Positions 25,253 through 63,723 are shown, numbered from the stretch's first letter. The stretch is DNA of 64,000 nt from Alviniconcha marisindica (GCA_018857735.1 JABMCL010001566.1:170001-234000), one strand, 5' to 3'. Numbers and translations: made by a program. The notes: generated by a model not told the origin, from the sequence alone.

Positions 25253-26141
25253 GGGGGGGAGGAGGAATAGGATGAAAAGGAAATCTACTACTAGTACTAG
25301 TCTGCAGTGAAACAGAAATGATGACCTTAAATAAGAGGAGGTGTTCAAAGTGTCAAGAGGGCGGTCTGGCAGTGCGAGGCAGTGGAAGTCTATCTTGTTA
25401 TCAGGCCTGTGTACAAACAGTGATATTTTCTTTACCAGACAAAATCCCTGTGAAGTTTAGTCAGAGGGCACTTATGCAGAGAGTTGTATCCCTTATCTGC
25501 GCAGAGGGCCCTGACACTTGGCCGACCAGGAAAGAAAGAAAAGCAAACTGAATGAAAAGAACAGCATTCCTTTCTCTGGGAGCTGCCACAAAAACCGCAA
25601 ACTGAAGGAGTGAAACGGTACTTATCCCCTTTAGCTAATGCTGCCACAAAACTCTCTTCCTTAAAGAGCCTATCTAATAATACTCATAGTAACAGATGTA
25701 TACAAAATCCACTATTTTGTTTTCACCACACAAACTCATTAAAAAAATATATTTAAAAAATCTTGTTCTTTCCTTTTAATTATGATATTAAAATATTGGT
25801 GCAAAACACTGGCAGAAATGTCCCTGAAAAGTCCAACAAATGGGTATGGACCATGGGATGCAACCAAGGACTGTGGCAAAGGGGTGCCACAGGAAAGGGG
25901 TGCCACTGAACAGTGTATCATGGACTAAAACAGTAAAAGTCAGTCATCAACTGTTGATAACAAAAGACTAAACATACACCCCCCCCCCCCCCCCCCCAAA
26001 CAAAACATCTCCATCGAATACACCATGCAACAAAAGGTGTTGGAAGAGCATGCATTTAAAAAAGAAGTTCTGGAACACAAAAACTACAATATTCTTCAAT
26101 AGCAAAGTAGTGAATACAAGAGAGTAAGTGAAAGAAAGTGT
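24691..26141. other. AT-richer sequence, probably RAPGEF2-like intron
   Basis: T/G homopolymer block at about 25218-25259 and poly-C at 25979-25997. No exon assigned, although it lies downstream of RAPGEF2-like exon 3. Confidence 0.5.
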
Positions 26142-26303
26142 GTGTACACATGTGTGTGTGTGCGTGTGCGTAGGTGTCTTATGACTGTGTGTAGGTGTCA
26201 GTGTGTGTGTAGGTCACTAGGTGTCAGTGTGTGTGTGTGTGTGTGTGTGGTGTGTGTGTGTGTGTGTGCATGTGTGTGCCTGTGTGCATGCATGTGTGTG
26301 TGC
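26142..26303. repeat. (GT)n-rich tract
   Basis: GT dinucleotides mixed with aggtgtc and gcat interruptions. Confidence 0.85.
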
Positions 26304-26579
26304 CTATTATTATTTCTCATGTATGTACAGGTATGCACAAAGTCAAAGGCACATGCGTGCATTGCTTAAATTCCGGAAACATGTAGCAAAACGCAAAACA
26401 AACACAGAACAAACATTTTGTGACACAGCTTTTAAAGAACTTTGTCTTCAACAATCATACCAAGTTAATGCATGACACAAAAGGACAAAAAGACCAGAGA
26501 CAAAAAGCCAACAAAACCAGCACAACATCACTCAGTGAAAACGACACCCAAGCCACTTTTGCTGCTGTCTGGCACTGAC

Positions 26580-26663
26580 CTGCTGCGGGGAAGAAACATG
26601 GAGCCCTCAATGAAGACCGACCCTGACAGCAGTATGTACCAGCAAGCAGACAGCTCCCCTTGG
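26580..26663 (-). CDS. RAPGEF2: RAPGEF2-like coding exon 3 (residues 65-92)
   Basis: Acceptor 'tttgtcgcag', donor GTCAGT (- strand). Contains ACWYILLSGSVFIEGSMFLP then RS, matching the CWYILLSGSVFI core of the cyclic-nucleotide-binding-like fold. Leaves phase 2. Confidence 0.94.
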
Positions 26664-26713
26664 CTGCGACAAAACAATGTTCACTCAACTGGGGGGAAAT
26701 TATTTAGCTTGAC

Positions 26714-26753
<40 letters not shown>

Positions 26754-29555
26754 CACACAAAACTTGAGTTCCAGTTTCATCAATTTCTCAGACTCTCTAA
26801 CTTGTCTTAGCCTGACCAAGTCGTGACCACAAAAATTGGTCAAAGGTTACTGAAACTGACCAGGGAAAGTAGGTAAAATGCAACAGAGGTTACCATAATT
26901 TAAAAAAAAAAAAAAATCTGCAACAAAGTTGACTGTTACTGCTTTACTATAGTTAGCATTCTGAAACAAGATCCAAACACACAAAAATGACTGTCAAAAA
27001 CTCTCATTCACACTAGTCACAGCCCATACCCCCCCCCCCCCAAACAAACTGATAAAAGATTTTGTTCCCACGAGCTGCCCTACTTTGAATATGAAGCACA
27101 CAAAATACCGTTTACATTACAAGGTATAATTCAACGGCCTTCATAAGTCTCACTCTCAGTCTCTCATTAAACTTACTATTAATAGTAGTAGTATTAAATC
27201 ATTAATATTACAACATCCTACTGACCCTGCCCTCCCACTGACCCATCCTGATTCGTATGTTTGGCTGAATAGTTTAGAAAACTGCCTTTTTTGTTTGTTT
27301 GTTTGTTTGTTTTAGTTTTTGGTTTGTTTCTTTCTTTCTTTTGTTTAGATTCAGGCACTGATCAACAAAACATGACTCACCAGTAAATGATTTCATTGGC
27401 GTCATGCCACTCATATCGCACACTGGAGCACAACGCTCTCAAAGCAGGTTCCCTCAGGTTGGCGAGGGCTTCCATCCCATGCAGGTAGGCAAAAATCATT
27501 GCCTGGTCCTGTACCATCACCACACAAAAGCTTAAAATTAAATAATTGCCTGATCCTGTACCATCGCCACACAAAAGCTTTTAATGTTTCATTCTGTCAC
27601 TTCTACTAGAACCTTATAAGACTGTCAACTGTTGTTCTGCTTTGAGTTTGAACAACTAGCTGTAATTTAGTGTAAATCAAGTCATCTGTCACAAACTCAA
27701 AAAGCTTAGACAGAGGTGACTGACTGATAGTAAGTGACAGTCTGGTCACTCAGAATACAATAAACATTTCTACAAATTGAAGATTTGTTTAATTTGTTTA
27801 AATCCAGTAAAACATGAGAAGTTACAACTTACATGTATTCAAGAACTGGCTTGGCCAAGACTTCTGGCATTAGTGGTAGTGGTACTATTTACAATAGTAT
27901 TGCAGTCTACTACTAGTACTACTACTAGCACTAATCTACCACTACCAGTACTACCACATCTGCTTACACCACAATGTTACAGGAACTGTCTCCTGCTGTT
28001 CATCTCCTGGTAATGACACTGACAGTTGATACTGCATACAATTACAATGTTTTGTTTTTGTAACATCACTGAATGTTTTCAATTTCACTTTCCCACATCA
28101 CTTTCCTTTGTGTTCCATGTTTGCCCATCAATTGTCCAATTTTGACTTTTGTCTCCTGTCTGGCTCGCTGTGACGTTCATCCGCATCTCAATACATGCAC
28201 CATCAGTGAAAGCAACTAGTTCTTGTCATTTCTAAAGACAAACGCTCAGATCATTCTGGACAGCTGTGATAAACTAAATAACTTCATTTGATACTTTTTT
28301 AGAAATGAGAACTGCTTTTGCGCTTGTTGTTAAGAAGTTATTTAACCAGTGTTTGCTGCTTGTGCTATTAGTTAATAGCAGGGCAGCACTACAGCAGCTC
28401 ATTGGGTGGTTGGGGGTAGCACTACTACAGCAGCCCATTGGGTGGGTTGGGGGTAGCACTACTACAGCAGCCCATTGGGTGGGTTGGGGGTAGCACTACT
28501 ACAGCAGCTCATTGGATGGGTTGGGGGTAGCACTACTACAGCAGCTCATTGGGTGGTTGGGGGAAGCACTACTACAGCAGCTCATTGGGTGGGTTGGGCG
28601 TAGCACTACTACAGCAGCTCATTGGGTGGTTGGGGGTAGCACTACTACAGCAGCTCATTGGGTGGTTGGGGGTAGCACTACTACAGCAGCTCACTGGGTG
28701 GTTGGGGGTAGCAGGGAAGCACTACTACAGCAGTTCATTGGGTGGGTTGGGGGTAGCGGGCCAGCACTACAGCAGTTCATTGGGTGGGGGTAACGGGCCA
28801 GCACTACAGCAGTTCATTGGGTGGGGGTAACGGGCCAGCACTACAGCAGTTCATTGGGTGGGGGGTGGGGGTAACGGGCCAGCACTACAGCAGTTCATTG
28901 GGTGGGGTGGGGGTAACGGGCCAGCACTACAGCAGTTCATTGGGTGGGGTGGGGGTAATGGGTCAGCACTACAGCAGCTCATTAGGTGGCTTGGGGGCAG
29001 CACTACAGCAGCTCATTGGGTGGGTTGGGGGTAGCGGTGCAGCACTACTACAGCAGTTCATTGGGTGGGGTGGGGGTAGCGGGGCAGCATTACTGCAGCA
29101 GCTCACTTGGTGGGTTGGGGGTGACGGGCCAGCACTACAGCAGCTCATTGGGTGGGTTGGGGGTAGCAGCTCATTGGGTGGGTTGGGGGTAGCGGGGCAG
29201 CACTACTACAGCAGCTCATGGAGGTGGGGGTGGGGATTAAAACAAAAAGGTTGAAAACTAAAGAAGGGATGGTCACTCATCATGGTCATGGAGGATCCAT
29301 GGTATTGGTAAACACTAAAACAGAGGTTCCCCTGCTGCAGCACACATCATATATGTTGTGCAAGTTCATCTATTTGGACCATTAAACATGAATCTATTAC
29401 AACAGCCTAATTAATTAGTACCAATACTACTGTAACTGAAATACTTATAGGTTATACACAGGCAATGTTACATTACAGTTTTTGCTTACCTGCTCTGTCC
29501 GCTGGTGAGGAAGCTTCTTCAGACATTCTATGAATTTTCTGTCTTCCACTGACAT
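26580..29555 (-). CDS. RAPGEF2: RapGEF2/6-like (PDZ-GEF) Rap guanine nucleotide exchange factor, 5' part only (three exons)
   Basis: Exons on the - strand: 29555-29490 (22 codons), 27508-27381 (42 codons + 2 nt), 26663-26580 (1 + 27 codons + 2 nt). Phases agree and introns are GT/AG. The joined N-terminus includes LPHQRTEQ, YLHGMEALANLRE, VRYEWHDANE and CWYILLSGSVFIEGSMFLPR, which matches the start of vertebrate and insect PDZ-GEF proteins (degenerate cyclic-nucleotide-binding domain). These proteins activate Rap1/Rap2 at membranes and junctions. The start ATG at 29555 follows an in-frame TGA shortly upstream in the same strand, supporting it. The remaining domains (RasGEF-N, PDZ, RA, CDC25) are not seen; the gene must continue left of 26580, possibly beyond the window. 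RAPGEF2 versus RAPGEF6 cannot be separated in an invertebrate, which usually has one ortholog. Confidence 0.92.
26718..26755. repeat. (CA)n microsatellite
   Basis: About 36 bp of CA within RAPGEF2-like intron 2. Confidence 0.95.
26756..27380 (-). other. RAPGEF2-like intron 2, proximal part
   Basis: AT-rich with poly-A (about 26901-26915), poly-C (27030-27041) and TTTG repeats. No other feature seen. Confidence 0.75.
27381..27508 (-). CDS. RAPGEF2: RAPGEF2-like coding exon 2 (residues 23-65)
   Basis: Acceptor 'gatggtacag', donor GTGAGT (- strand). Contains YLHGMEALANLREPALRALC, then VRYEWHDANEIIY, nearly the family consensus. The acceptor region is duplicated 47 bp upstream. Confidence 0.94.
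28378..29222. repeat. G-rich 36-43-bp minisatellite in RAPGEF2-like intron 1, about 20 copies
   Basis: Units read cagctcattgggtgggttgg then gggtagcactactacag, or a shorter cagcactacag form with gggtaacgggc. Every unit carries two or three runs of at least three G on the + strand. Confidence 0.96.
29490..29555 (-). CDS. RAPGEF2: RAPGEF2-like coding exon 1 (residues 1-22)
   Basis: ATG at 29555-29553 on the - strand, donor GTAAGC. Encodes MSVEDRKFIECLKKLPHQRT and two more residues. Like the family, the conserved PxxRT motif lies close to the N-terminus. Confidence 0.9.
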
Positions 29556-30777
29556 GGTGCTCTCATTCACCACTCAATCCTCTCGGTGCACCAAGTTGCG
29601 CATCAAAATGAAATGTCACCGGACACACACACAAAGAGACACGAAGTTAAGCTTGTTCCCAATCTCATTTGTTGTCCTTTGCTAGGTTTTGCAGTTGGCA
29701 ACTTTGTATTCACCGCTGTTATGACACAACACAGTGGGGAAAAATCCTACTCCTGTAAAAGTGAGCAACAAAATATTCCTCACTTCCAAGTTTTACAAGT
29801 ACCCCTCTCACAAACAGTCCAATCAAGTTAGAGCATCTCTTATGCAGCACTTCAATTTGCTAACAAATCCAGTACAACAGGAACAAACCAAAAATGCCAT
29901 GTCTCTTTACAGACTGTGGGTGTGACCTGCATTCGCAATGAATATCACAGTAGTCACAGTAGTAACAGAGTCACGCTCCCAGCTAGTTGCTGAGCCTGGC
30001 TGCTTAATGAATATCTCCTTGACTGGCATCTTGAATCAATCAATGAGTAGAGATGGATATCTGCACAAAAGATAATACAGGTGATTACACAAAGATGGCT
30101 ACACTGCATTAATAATAAAATTAATATGCATTGCTTCCAAACTGGACCCCACTAAATGACAAATAACTGACATCCTCAAACTAGTGAGGTTTATTATCAT
30201 GACTTATAACGACAATAAAACTGTAAAAAATAAACTAAACTGATGATGTGCATGATCAGGAAATTGCTTTATTATTTTTACCAACTGGAACTTTGGCTAC
30301 TGAGTAAATACTTCTGCGAAAAAAAGTATGACATTCTGCTATGTTAAATTACTAGTTACAGCCTAAGCCGTAAGCTGATGCTCTTGATTTAAAAAAAGAA
30401 AGAAAAGAAAAAAAGTGTCACCCGGGTCAAGGGGTTTGAGAGTGTACCGCACGCAAAAAGCAGACACGAAAAGAATACGGTTCCTCTCTTCTGAAGAAGT
30501 CGACTAAATGTTGCTTGCATATATATATTAAAAACTCGTCGTGACACTGCGAGCGATCATTTGTTTCATCGAACTGCGATTAAAAAAAATTATTTTAATT
30601 ATGAGCTTTCGAGCTTTCTTCTTCAGAACTTTGGAGACAAAATGACACTTGAACAGCTGAGGTCGACACTTGACATTTGACTGCATGAAATCTCTCGTTC
30701 GACTGAACCTGTGGTCAAATCACTGGGTGCTAACTGGAAAATAGACTACAAAAAATAAAACAAAGGCACAACAAACC
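29556..30777. other. Intergenic region between the divergent RAPGEF2-like and CLCN7 genes
   Basis: No repeats of note and no convincing gene. At 29730-29759 the + strand encodes HSGEKSYSCK, like a zinc-finger linker, without the flanking Cys/His pattern. 5' UTRs of both genes may lie here. Confidence 0.6.
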
Positions 30778-30961
30778 TTGCAAACAATACATAATCCCAC
30801 AAAATTACTCATCAAAGGCGGAATCTTTGCCACAGTGATTGGTCGCCATCATGTTTATACTGATAACGAGGCTCTGTTCCTGTCAACTACGATTGGTGGA
30901 TTTTTCGTCAACAAAGGGCGCACAACTCTTATGCAAACGCATTTATCACATGACTCGAATC
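30778..30961 (+). promoter_or_regulatory. Probable CLCN7 proximal promoter / 5' UTR
   Basis: Two inverted CCAAT boxes (GATTGGT) at 30837-30843 and 30891-30897 and a TCACATGAC box at 30946-30954, 8 bp before the chosen ATG. There is no obvious TATA box. Mammalian CLCN7 is a known TFEB/CLEAR target, and TCACATGA is the M-box variant bound by MiT factors; regulation here is an inference. The transcription start is not determinable from sequence alone. Confidence 0.45.
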
Positions 30962-57285
<26,324 letters not shown>

Positions 57286-59688
57286 CCTGGTCCTCCCCGC
57301 TTTGACCTCTCGCATCCACCACTTTGTGTTCATTGTCTTCACTCAGAACTCTTGTGTGCTGTCTGCACACTGACCTTCACCGTCACCAGTGGTCATTGTT
57401 GTCGTTTGCCGTCGTCAGTGTTCATTTTCATCATTCATCATCACCAGCATTTGTCATCATCGTTCATGGTCCTCAGTGTTTGTCATTGCTGTTCACCATT
57501 GTCTGTGTTTGTCATCCTTATTCACCATCAGCATCATCACCGTTATTATTGACTACCACTGTCATCATCATCTTTTCTTCACTCGACATTGTCACCAGTC
57601 TCAACATTGTCACATCTTATATTACAGTCTGACCTTTGTTGCTGTACATGTGAACAGTGAAGAAGGATAATGAAGAAATGGAAGGTTTTATGGCAGGGAC
57701 CACCAGCTGATCTCTGCTGAATCACATGGCCATTGACTGCTGCATGAGCTCCAGTTTTGAAAGGTTATAAATATTATTGCCATTGATTGCCGCAGGAGCT
57801 CCAGTTTTGAAAGGTTACATTTTCCAACCTTTGCTCTCTTCTGCTCTATTATGAGCTCCATCTGCAATAGAACTTCAGTGTTTATACTTTTTCAAAATGA
57901 GCTCAAGTTTTGAAAGGATGTATTTTCCATCCTTTGCTCTCTTCACTGTTGTGAGCTCCATCAGCAAGTAAACTTCAGACACATCAGATACACTAGGACC
58001 AGCAAATGATGATAAGACCAGTGAATTCAAAATTCTTTAGCCAAACGACCAGTTGCTTAAACTCTCACAGAAACAACTGCTGGTGCTTGTGAAAGCAGTG
58101 TTGTGTTGGTTTTGTCCAGTTTTAATAGTGTTCTAATTTAAGCTTTGTGCATTCAGATAGGCAGGCAAGTGTACAATGTTATACTGTCACATGAGTGTGA
58201 AACAGCACAGTGTGCCTCCCACATTAAACCTCTTTCTTCTCCTTTCCCTGTGTGACAACATTCCACATGTACTGGATCCCACCACCATGCATTTGTGGAC
58301 AATGAGCAAAAAGCATTTGTGGACAATGAGCAAAAAGCATTTGTGGACAATGAGCAAAAAAGCATTTGTGGACAATGAGCAAAAAAGCATTTGTGGACAA
58401 TGAGCAAAAAAGCATTTGTGGGGGGAAGTAATGACAGTCAGAAAGAAGTTGGGATAGGAAGTGAGAATGTTGACCTGATGACTAGGATTTCAGAATTTCG
58501 TGACTTTGTTTGCAAACAGATTTGTACATTGCCAGAAGAGATTTTCTTCTTCTTTTTTTCTATCACATGAGACGCATTTGTATATATGAAAAAATACAAA
58601 AGAGAAATGTTTAAGATTGGCTGCTAGATGTGTGTGTTAAGAGAGAGAGAGAGACAGAGAGAGTGAGAGCAAAGAACTAACAGGCATCTTGTTTTCACTA
58701 TTTCTATGGCTGGTTTTTGTGTCTATTTTTGCCTTGTGTGTGTTTTGTTGCACGTGATATGTTTGTACAAATGAAGTGCTGCCCAGGCACAAACAGGCAC
58801 CACTTGTTTGTCACAGTCAGGAATGTTTCCTGTGTGTGCTGCTAAAAGAACTCATTCCAATGATTTGAGGTCTGATATTTCTTTGTTGCTGTAACAGTCA
58901 TGATGTTTCAAGGGCACCAGCATCAGAAAACAGCACATGTACTGCAGGATAAGGATAATAATAGATCACTTTTATATAGGACTATTCTCAGATCTACACT
59001 GACTCACTACGCTTATGAGATTTATGCATCAGTATATTTATTTGATTTTTTTGTGCATGCGTTCATATTTTACATCAAATTAATGAAAGTGATGCACCAC
59101 AAGTGCGACACATTTGTGCTGAGTGATACTTGCTCCTTGTCTTGTCACTTTGTGATGCATCAGATCTGTTTTGTCATTGAAAAGTGCCTCTCAGCCGACA
59201 TGCATTGGTTTCACTTGTACACAGCAGCAATTGAACCTTTGTGAGGTGGCATCGGTGAGTATTTGTCTTGATGGTGTGCCATAGGAACCCTGGGCGTGGC
59301 AGTGTTCATTATGTTCACTTTAAACCTGGTGCAAAGGGGGTGCTGTGTATTGTTCATATTTTTTTAAATGAGCTTGCTGCTTGCTGCCCCCCCCCCCCCC
59401 CCCCCCCCCCCGCCGCCTTTTTAAAAATTCTTTGATCCTGCTTCTTGCTCCAATTATCTTTTTTTTCTTCTAATTTCGTTTCATTTTGATTGTTTGCTAA
59501 AACTGGCTGTTTACAGTGGTTCCTATTTTAGTTTGTTGTTGTTTATTTTGTCTTTCTGTTTTCTGTGGTTGACTGGGCGTAAAACACCAATTTACTTACT
59601 TATGTTATCTGCTTGGAGTTTATTGTGGTGTTGGCAGCTTTAGCTTTGTTTTGTTTCATCTGCTGTGTATCAACTGTAACTAAAAACA
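57286..59688 (+). other. CLCN7 3' UTR and downstream sequence
   Basis: Holds a TCATCA-rich stretch (57420-57600), a ~24-bp six-copy array with gcatttgtggacaatgagca (58288-58420), an ATTAAA at 58223-58228 that might serve as polyadenylation signal, and a poly-C run (59389-59411). No further gene recognised; the transcript end is unknown. Confidence 0.5.
59570..59605. mobile_element. Dispersed-repeat tail, inverted copy
   Basis: 'gactgggcgtaaaacaccaa' followed by tttacttactta is the reverse complement of the elements at 33775 and 40193. Confidence 0.65.
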
Positions 59689-59691
59689 CAG

Positions 59692-59807
<116 letters not shown>

Positions 59808-59895
59808 CACATTCTGCACACAAATTCATGTGGCATTTTTTGCAGATGATAGTAAACAAAAGTACAGGGTTCTGAAACCTGACACGTGTGCCTTG

Positions 59896-60035
59896 TCTAC
59901 ATTATGTGTACATGGAACTGTGCTGTGTATTCCTCCAAAAAACACAACCACCAAACATCGGAATTGTACATTATGTGTACATGGAACTGTGCTGTGTATT
60001 CCTCCAAAAAACACAGCCAGCAAACATCAGAATTG
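59896..60035. repeat. Two copies of a ~69-bp unit
   Basis: Each holds acattatgtgtacatggaac, then tgtgctgtgtattcctccaa and aaacac. Confidence 0.93.
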
Positions 60036-60114
60036 TGCATTATGAGCAGATGAGAATGGGCTGGAGGTTCTTTGTCCTCAGAGTTAACTGTCTCACTGTG
60101 ATCACAGAAAGCAG

Positions 60115-61226
60115 TGTACAGGTTAACCCTGTGGACATGTTAACCCTGTCAAATAAAGCAGTGGACATGTTAACCCTGTCAGATAAAGCAGTGGACATGT
60201 TAACCCTGTGGACATGTTAACCCTGTCAGATAAAGCAGTGGACATGTTAACCCTGTCAGATAAAGCAGTGGACATGTTAACCCTGTCAGGTAAAGCAGTG
60301 GACATGTTAACCCTGTCAGATAAAGCAGTGGACATGTTAACCCTGTCAGGTAAAGCAGTGGACATGTTAACCCTGTCAGATAAAGCAGTGGACATGTTAA
60401 CCCACTCAGATAAAGCAGTGGACATGTTAACCCCATCAGATAAAGCAGTGGACATGTTAACTCTGTCAGATAAAGCAGTGGACATGTTAACCCTGTCAGA
60501 TAAAGCAGTGGACATGTTAACCCTGTCAGGTAAAGCAGTGGACATGTTAACCCACTCAGATAAAGCAGTGGACATGTTAACCCACTCAGATAAAGCAGTG
60601 GACATGTTAACCCTCTGGACATGTTAACCCTGTCAGATAAAGCAGTGGACATGTTAACCCTGTCAGATAAAGCAGTGGACATGTTAACTCTGTCAGATAA
60701 AGCAGTGGACATGTTAACTCTGTCAGATAAAGCAGTGGACATGTTAACTCTGTCAAATAAAGTAGTGGACATGTTAACAATGTCAGATAAAGTAGTGGAC
60801 ATGTTAACAATGTCAAATAAAGCAGTGGACATGTTAACCCTGTGGACATGTTAACCCTGTCAAATAAAGCAGTGGACATGTTAACTCTGTCAAATAAAGC
60901 AGTGGACATGTTAACCCCATCAGGTAAAGCAGTGGACATGTTAACCCCATCAGATAAAGCAGTGGACATGTTAACCCATCAGATAAAGCAGTGGACATGT
61001 TAACAATGTCAGATAAAGCAGTGGACATGTTAACCCTGTCAGATAAAGCAGTGGACATGTTAACCATGTCAGATAAAGCAGTGGACATGTTAACAATGTC
61101 AGATAAAGCAGTGGACATGTTAACTCTGTCAGATAAAGCAGTGGACATGTTAACAATGTCAGATAAAGCAGTGGACATGTTAACAATGTCAAATAAAGCA
61201 GTGGACATGTTAACCATGTCCTCCAC
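60115..61226. repeat. 30-bp minisatellite, about 37 copies
   Basis: Unit cagtggacatgttaaccctg + tcagataaag. Very regular; a few units are truncated to the 'gtggacatgttaaccct' half. Open in several frames because 30 is a multiple of three. Confidence 0.98.
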
Positions 61227-62278
61227 CACTTAAAATGCTGCAGTTGTCAACCCATGCTTGCTGGACTTCTTATCCAGTGTTGAGCTTCATGCAGTCAGCA
61301 CACAGAATGTGAACATCTTTGAAAAAACAACTTCTTTCTTCATTTGAGTAGAGTGGCCTGTGCCTTGCATTTCAGTCCCCAAAGTATTTCATACAGCTTC
61401 TGAAACAATGGCCTTTACGTAGGAGGGGTGAAAGGTTTGAACCAAGAGAGAAAGTCAATATCTATTGTCTCTTTAAGACAGCAGATAGACGTGTGTGTGT
61501 ATGTACAGCAAGCTGTCAGGAGCAGCCTTTTGGTATTCTTGATGCTCAGGTTTTGAAACTTTAACTCGGTAACAGGATGTGATATTCAGTATTGATAATA
61601 CAATGTATATGTGTAAATATTGCTTCATGGGAGATAATACAATGTGTGTGTGTGTGTGTGTGTGTGAATATTGCTTCATGGCTGAATACTCTTCAGAGGC
61701 CAGAGGCTGGAGATGTCTGATGCCCTCCTCCTGTCTGGAATCTCAGGGCTGTCATTTGATTCCTATCTCCTCTCTTGTTTTTCCTCCTATGCCTGTTGCT
61801 TTTTCTGAGTAGTCATTTTTCTACTAATCATCCATTCTCCTGATTTGTTCCAAGAAAATTCTCCCAACATTTCTCATTAAGAGACAGGCTTTTTGTGTGG
61901 CTGTTGTTGAGTAGCTAGGAGATGATAGTTGGTAGGTGCAGCTTGCTGCCACATAGCACTGGTATTTGCCAGTATGCATTTGTACGTTTGCTGAAGAAAT
62001 ATTGTTTCTGTCCATTCTTTCATTCTGCATTTCTTTAATCTGGTATTGATGAATGAGATGGAATAGTCACTGATACCACCATGCCCTAGCCTTATAGGCT
62101 ATTTTAACAAGGGCATTTGTGAGGGGACTGTCTCTTAAAAATTGGTCTTAAAATGTACATTATTTTCTTTATGACATGGTTCCATCATCCTGGACTGATC
62201 CTGTGCGTTTGACAGGACATTAAAATCCAGTTATTAACAAATTTACTTCAGAGATGCATGTTAAACATCTCTTGGCTT

Positions 62279-62318
<40 letters not shown>

Positions 62319-62657
62319 TGTTTCCGGTGTCAGATTATGTCCTTGTTCTAGTATTGCGAACGTTGCATAATGTGAACCACGATGAAAGTGTCCCATAATT
62401 ATGTGTTATTGTCAGCATAGAGTGGTTTTAGATGTAACATTCCATGTGTCCCATATGTTCAGGTTTTTAAAAATAAAATCTTTAGCTGTCAAACAGTATG
62501 TGGTGTTTTTCTCTTTTTCATGCTTCCTTTTTTTATGTCTTGTTCCAAACAATTATGAGAAGTACTGTGATTGTTTACTCCTGGCTATCATGTAAAATAT
62601 CACTCAGTAGTCAGAAATCAAATAAAAGCATCGGAGGTCAGTGTGCATCCAAGCTCC
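61227..62657. other. Intergenic sequence
   Basis: GT tracts at about 61646-61666 and 62279-62302, a repeat tail 'gacaggacattaaaatcca' at about 62212, AATAAA hexamers at 62472-62477 and 62621-62626. No gene recognised. Confidence 0.5.
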
Positions 62658-62695
62658 CTCACACACACACACACATACAGAAGGAGCAGAAACAT

Positions 62696-62741
<46 letters not shown>

Positions 62742-62846
62742 ACACACACACACACACACATACACACACACATACACATACACACACACACACATACACA
62801 CACACACACACATACACACATACACATACACACACATACACACACA

Positions 62847-62878
<32 letters not shown>

Positions 62879-63034
62879 TACAGAAGGAGCAGAAACATGC
62901 ACACACACACACACACACACACATACACACACACACACACACACACTTGATACACTGAACAGACAATTGGTACACACACACACACACACAGCCGATACAC
63001 TATGAACAGACACATGGTACACACACACACACAA
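62658..63034. repeat. (CA)n/(CACATA)n tract with a duplicated aagaaggagcagaaacatg-type core
   Basis: About 370 bp of CA-rich repeats. The core 'agaaggagcagaaacatgca' occurs twice (about 62679 and 62882); a 'gatacact..gaacagaca' core also occurs twice. Confidence 0.95.
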
Positions 63035-63723
63035 AGTGCATGCACTTGTACTGGTAATGTTGAAATGCAGTGGCCCTGCATTACCATGTGGCTCCCTGCT
63101 TTCTGTTCAGTGGCACATTAGTTTGTAACTTGCTGGTAGGCTGTAGCTTCAGACTGAGCCACCTGTCACGTTGACACCCGACACGTCAAAAGAGGGCGGG
63201 GTGGGGATGGGGGATCAAATCATGCCTGGTTTGCCATGTAAGACACCGTAGTGTAGGCGACAGTTACGGGCCAAACTCCTTGTGGAAGCATTGCAGCCAC
63301 CTGTGATCAATTACTTGAAGGGGGGGGTGTGTGTGTGTGTGCGCGCGCGCGTGTGTGCGCGCGCGTGCGTGCGTGCTGACCTGCTGCACCAGTGAAGTTA
63401 ATGTTTGATTCTGGCAAGAAGTAAGAACAGTTGCAGACGACAGATAAGCGGGTCACATGACTGTCACATGACTACCTGATCGTTAAACTATGCGAAACAG
63501 CTGCCACGTTGGTGGCGGGCACGAGGCGTCCAGTATCGTTCGTGCCCGACTGCAGGGCCCACAGTTCTGACGCTACAAGTGCACGTGGCTTCAGCCAACG
63601 CGCAAAGCTCTGAACGCGCTCTCACGCTGCCGAGCCAAGTGGGTGAGTGTTGTGTACACGGCGGAGATGGCGAGAGTGCAGACGATCGTGCGTGCAGACC
63701 TTGTCTAGCAGACCGGCGCAGCG
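63035..63723 (+). other. Probable promoter-side sequence of the right-edge gene
   Basis: GT/GC tract at about 63327-63376, then CpG-richer sequence to 63720 with tandem GTCACATGAC boxes and an in-frame stop before the ATG cluster. Confidence 0.45.
63452..63472 (+). promoter_or_regulatory. Tandem GTCACATGAC boxes
   Basis: Two identical 10-bp GTCACATGAC motifs at 63452-63461 and 63463-63472, 11 bp apart (one helical turn), about 250 bp before the putative start exon at 63724. The motif is one base from the CLEAR element and contains the M-box core TCACATGA. Function is inferred. Confidence 0.4.

Noticed and set aside
29730..29759. HSGEKSYSCK, resembling a C2H2 zinc-finger linker
   Set aside because: The flanking Cys/His residues needed for fingers are not present in frame; at most a decayed fragment.
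58900..59244. 114-codon + strand frame downstream of CLCN7
   Set aside because: No homology recognised and low-complexity flanks; probably 3' UTR or intergenic.
60123..60969. Long repeat-encoded frames on both strands (DMLTLSDKAV and similar)
   Set aside because: They come from a 30-bp array whose length is a multiple of three; open frames are expected in several frames at once.
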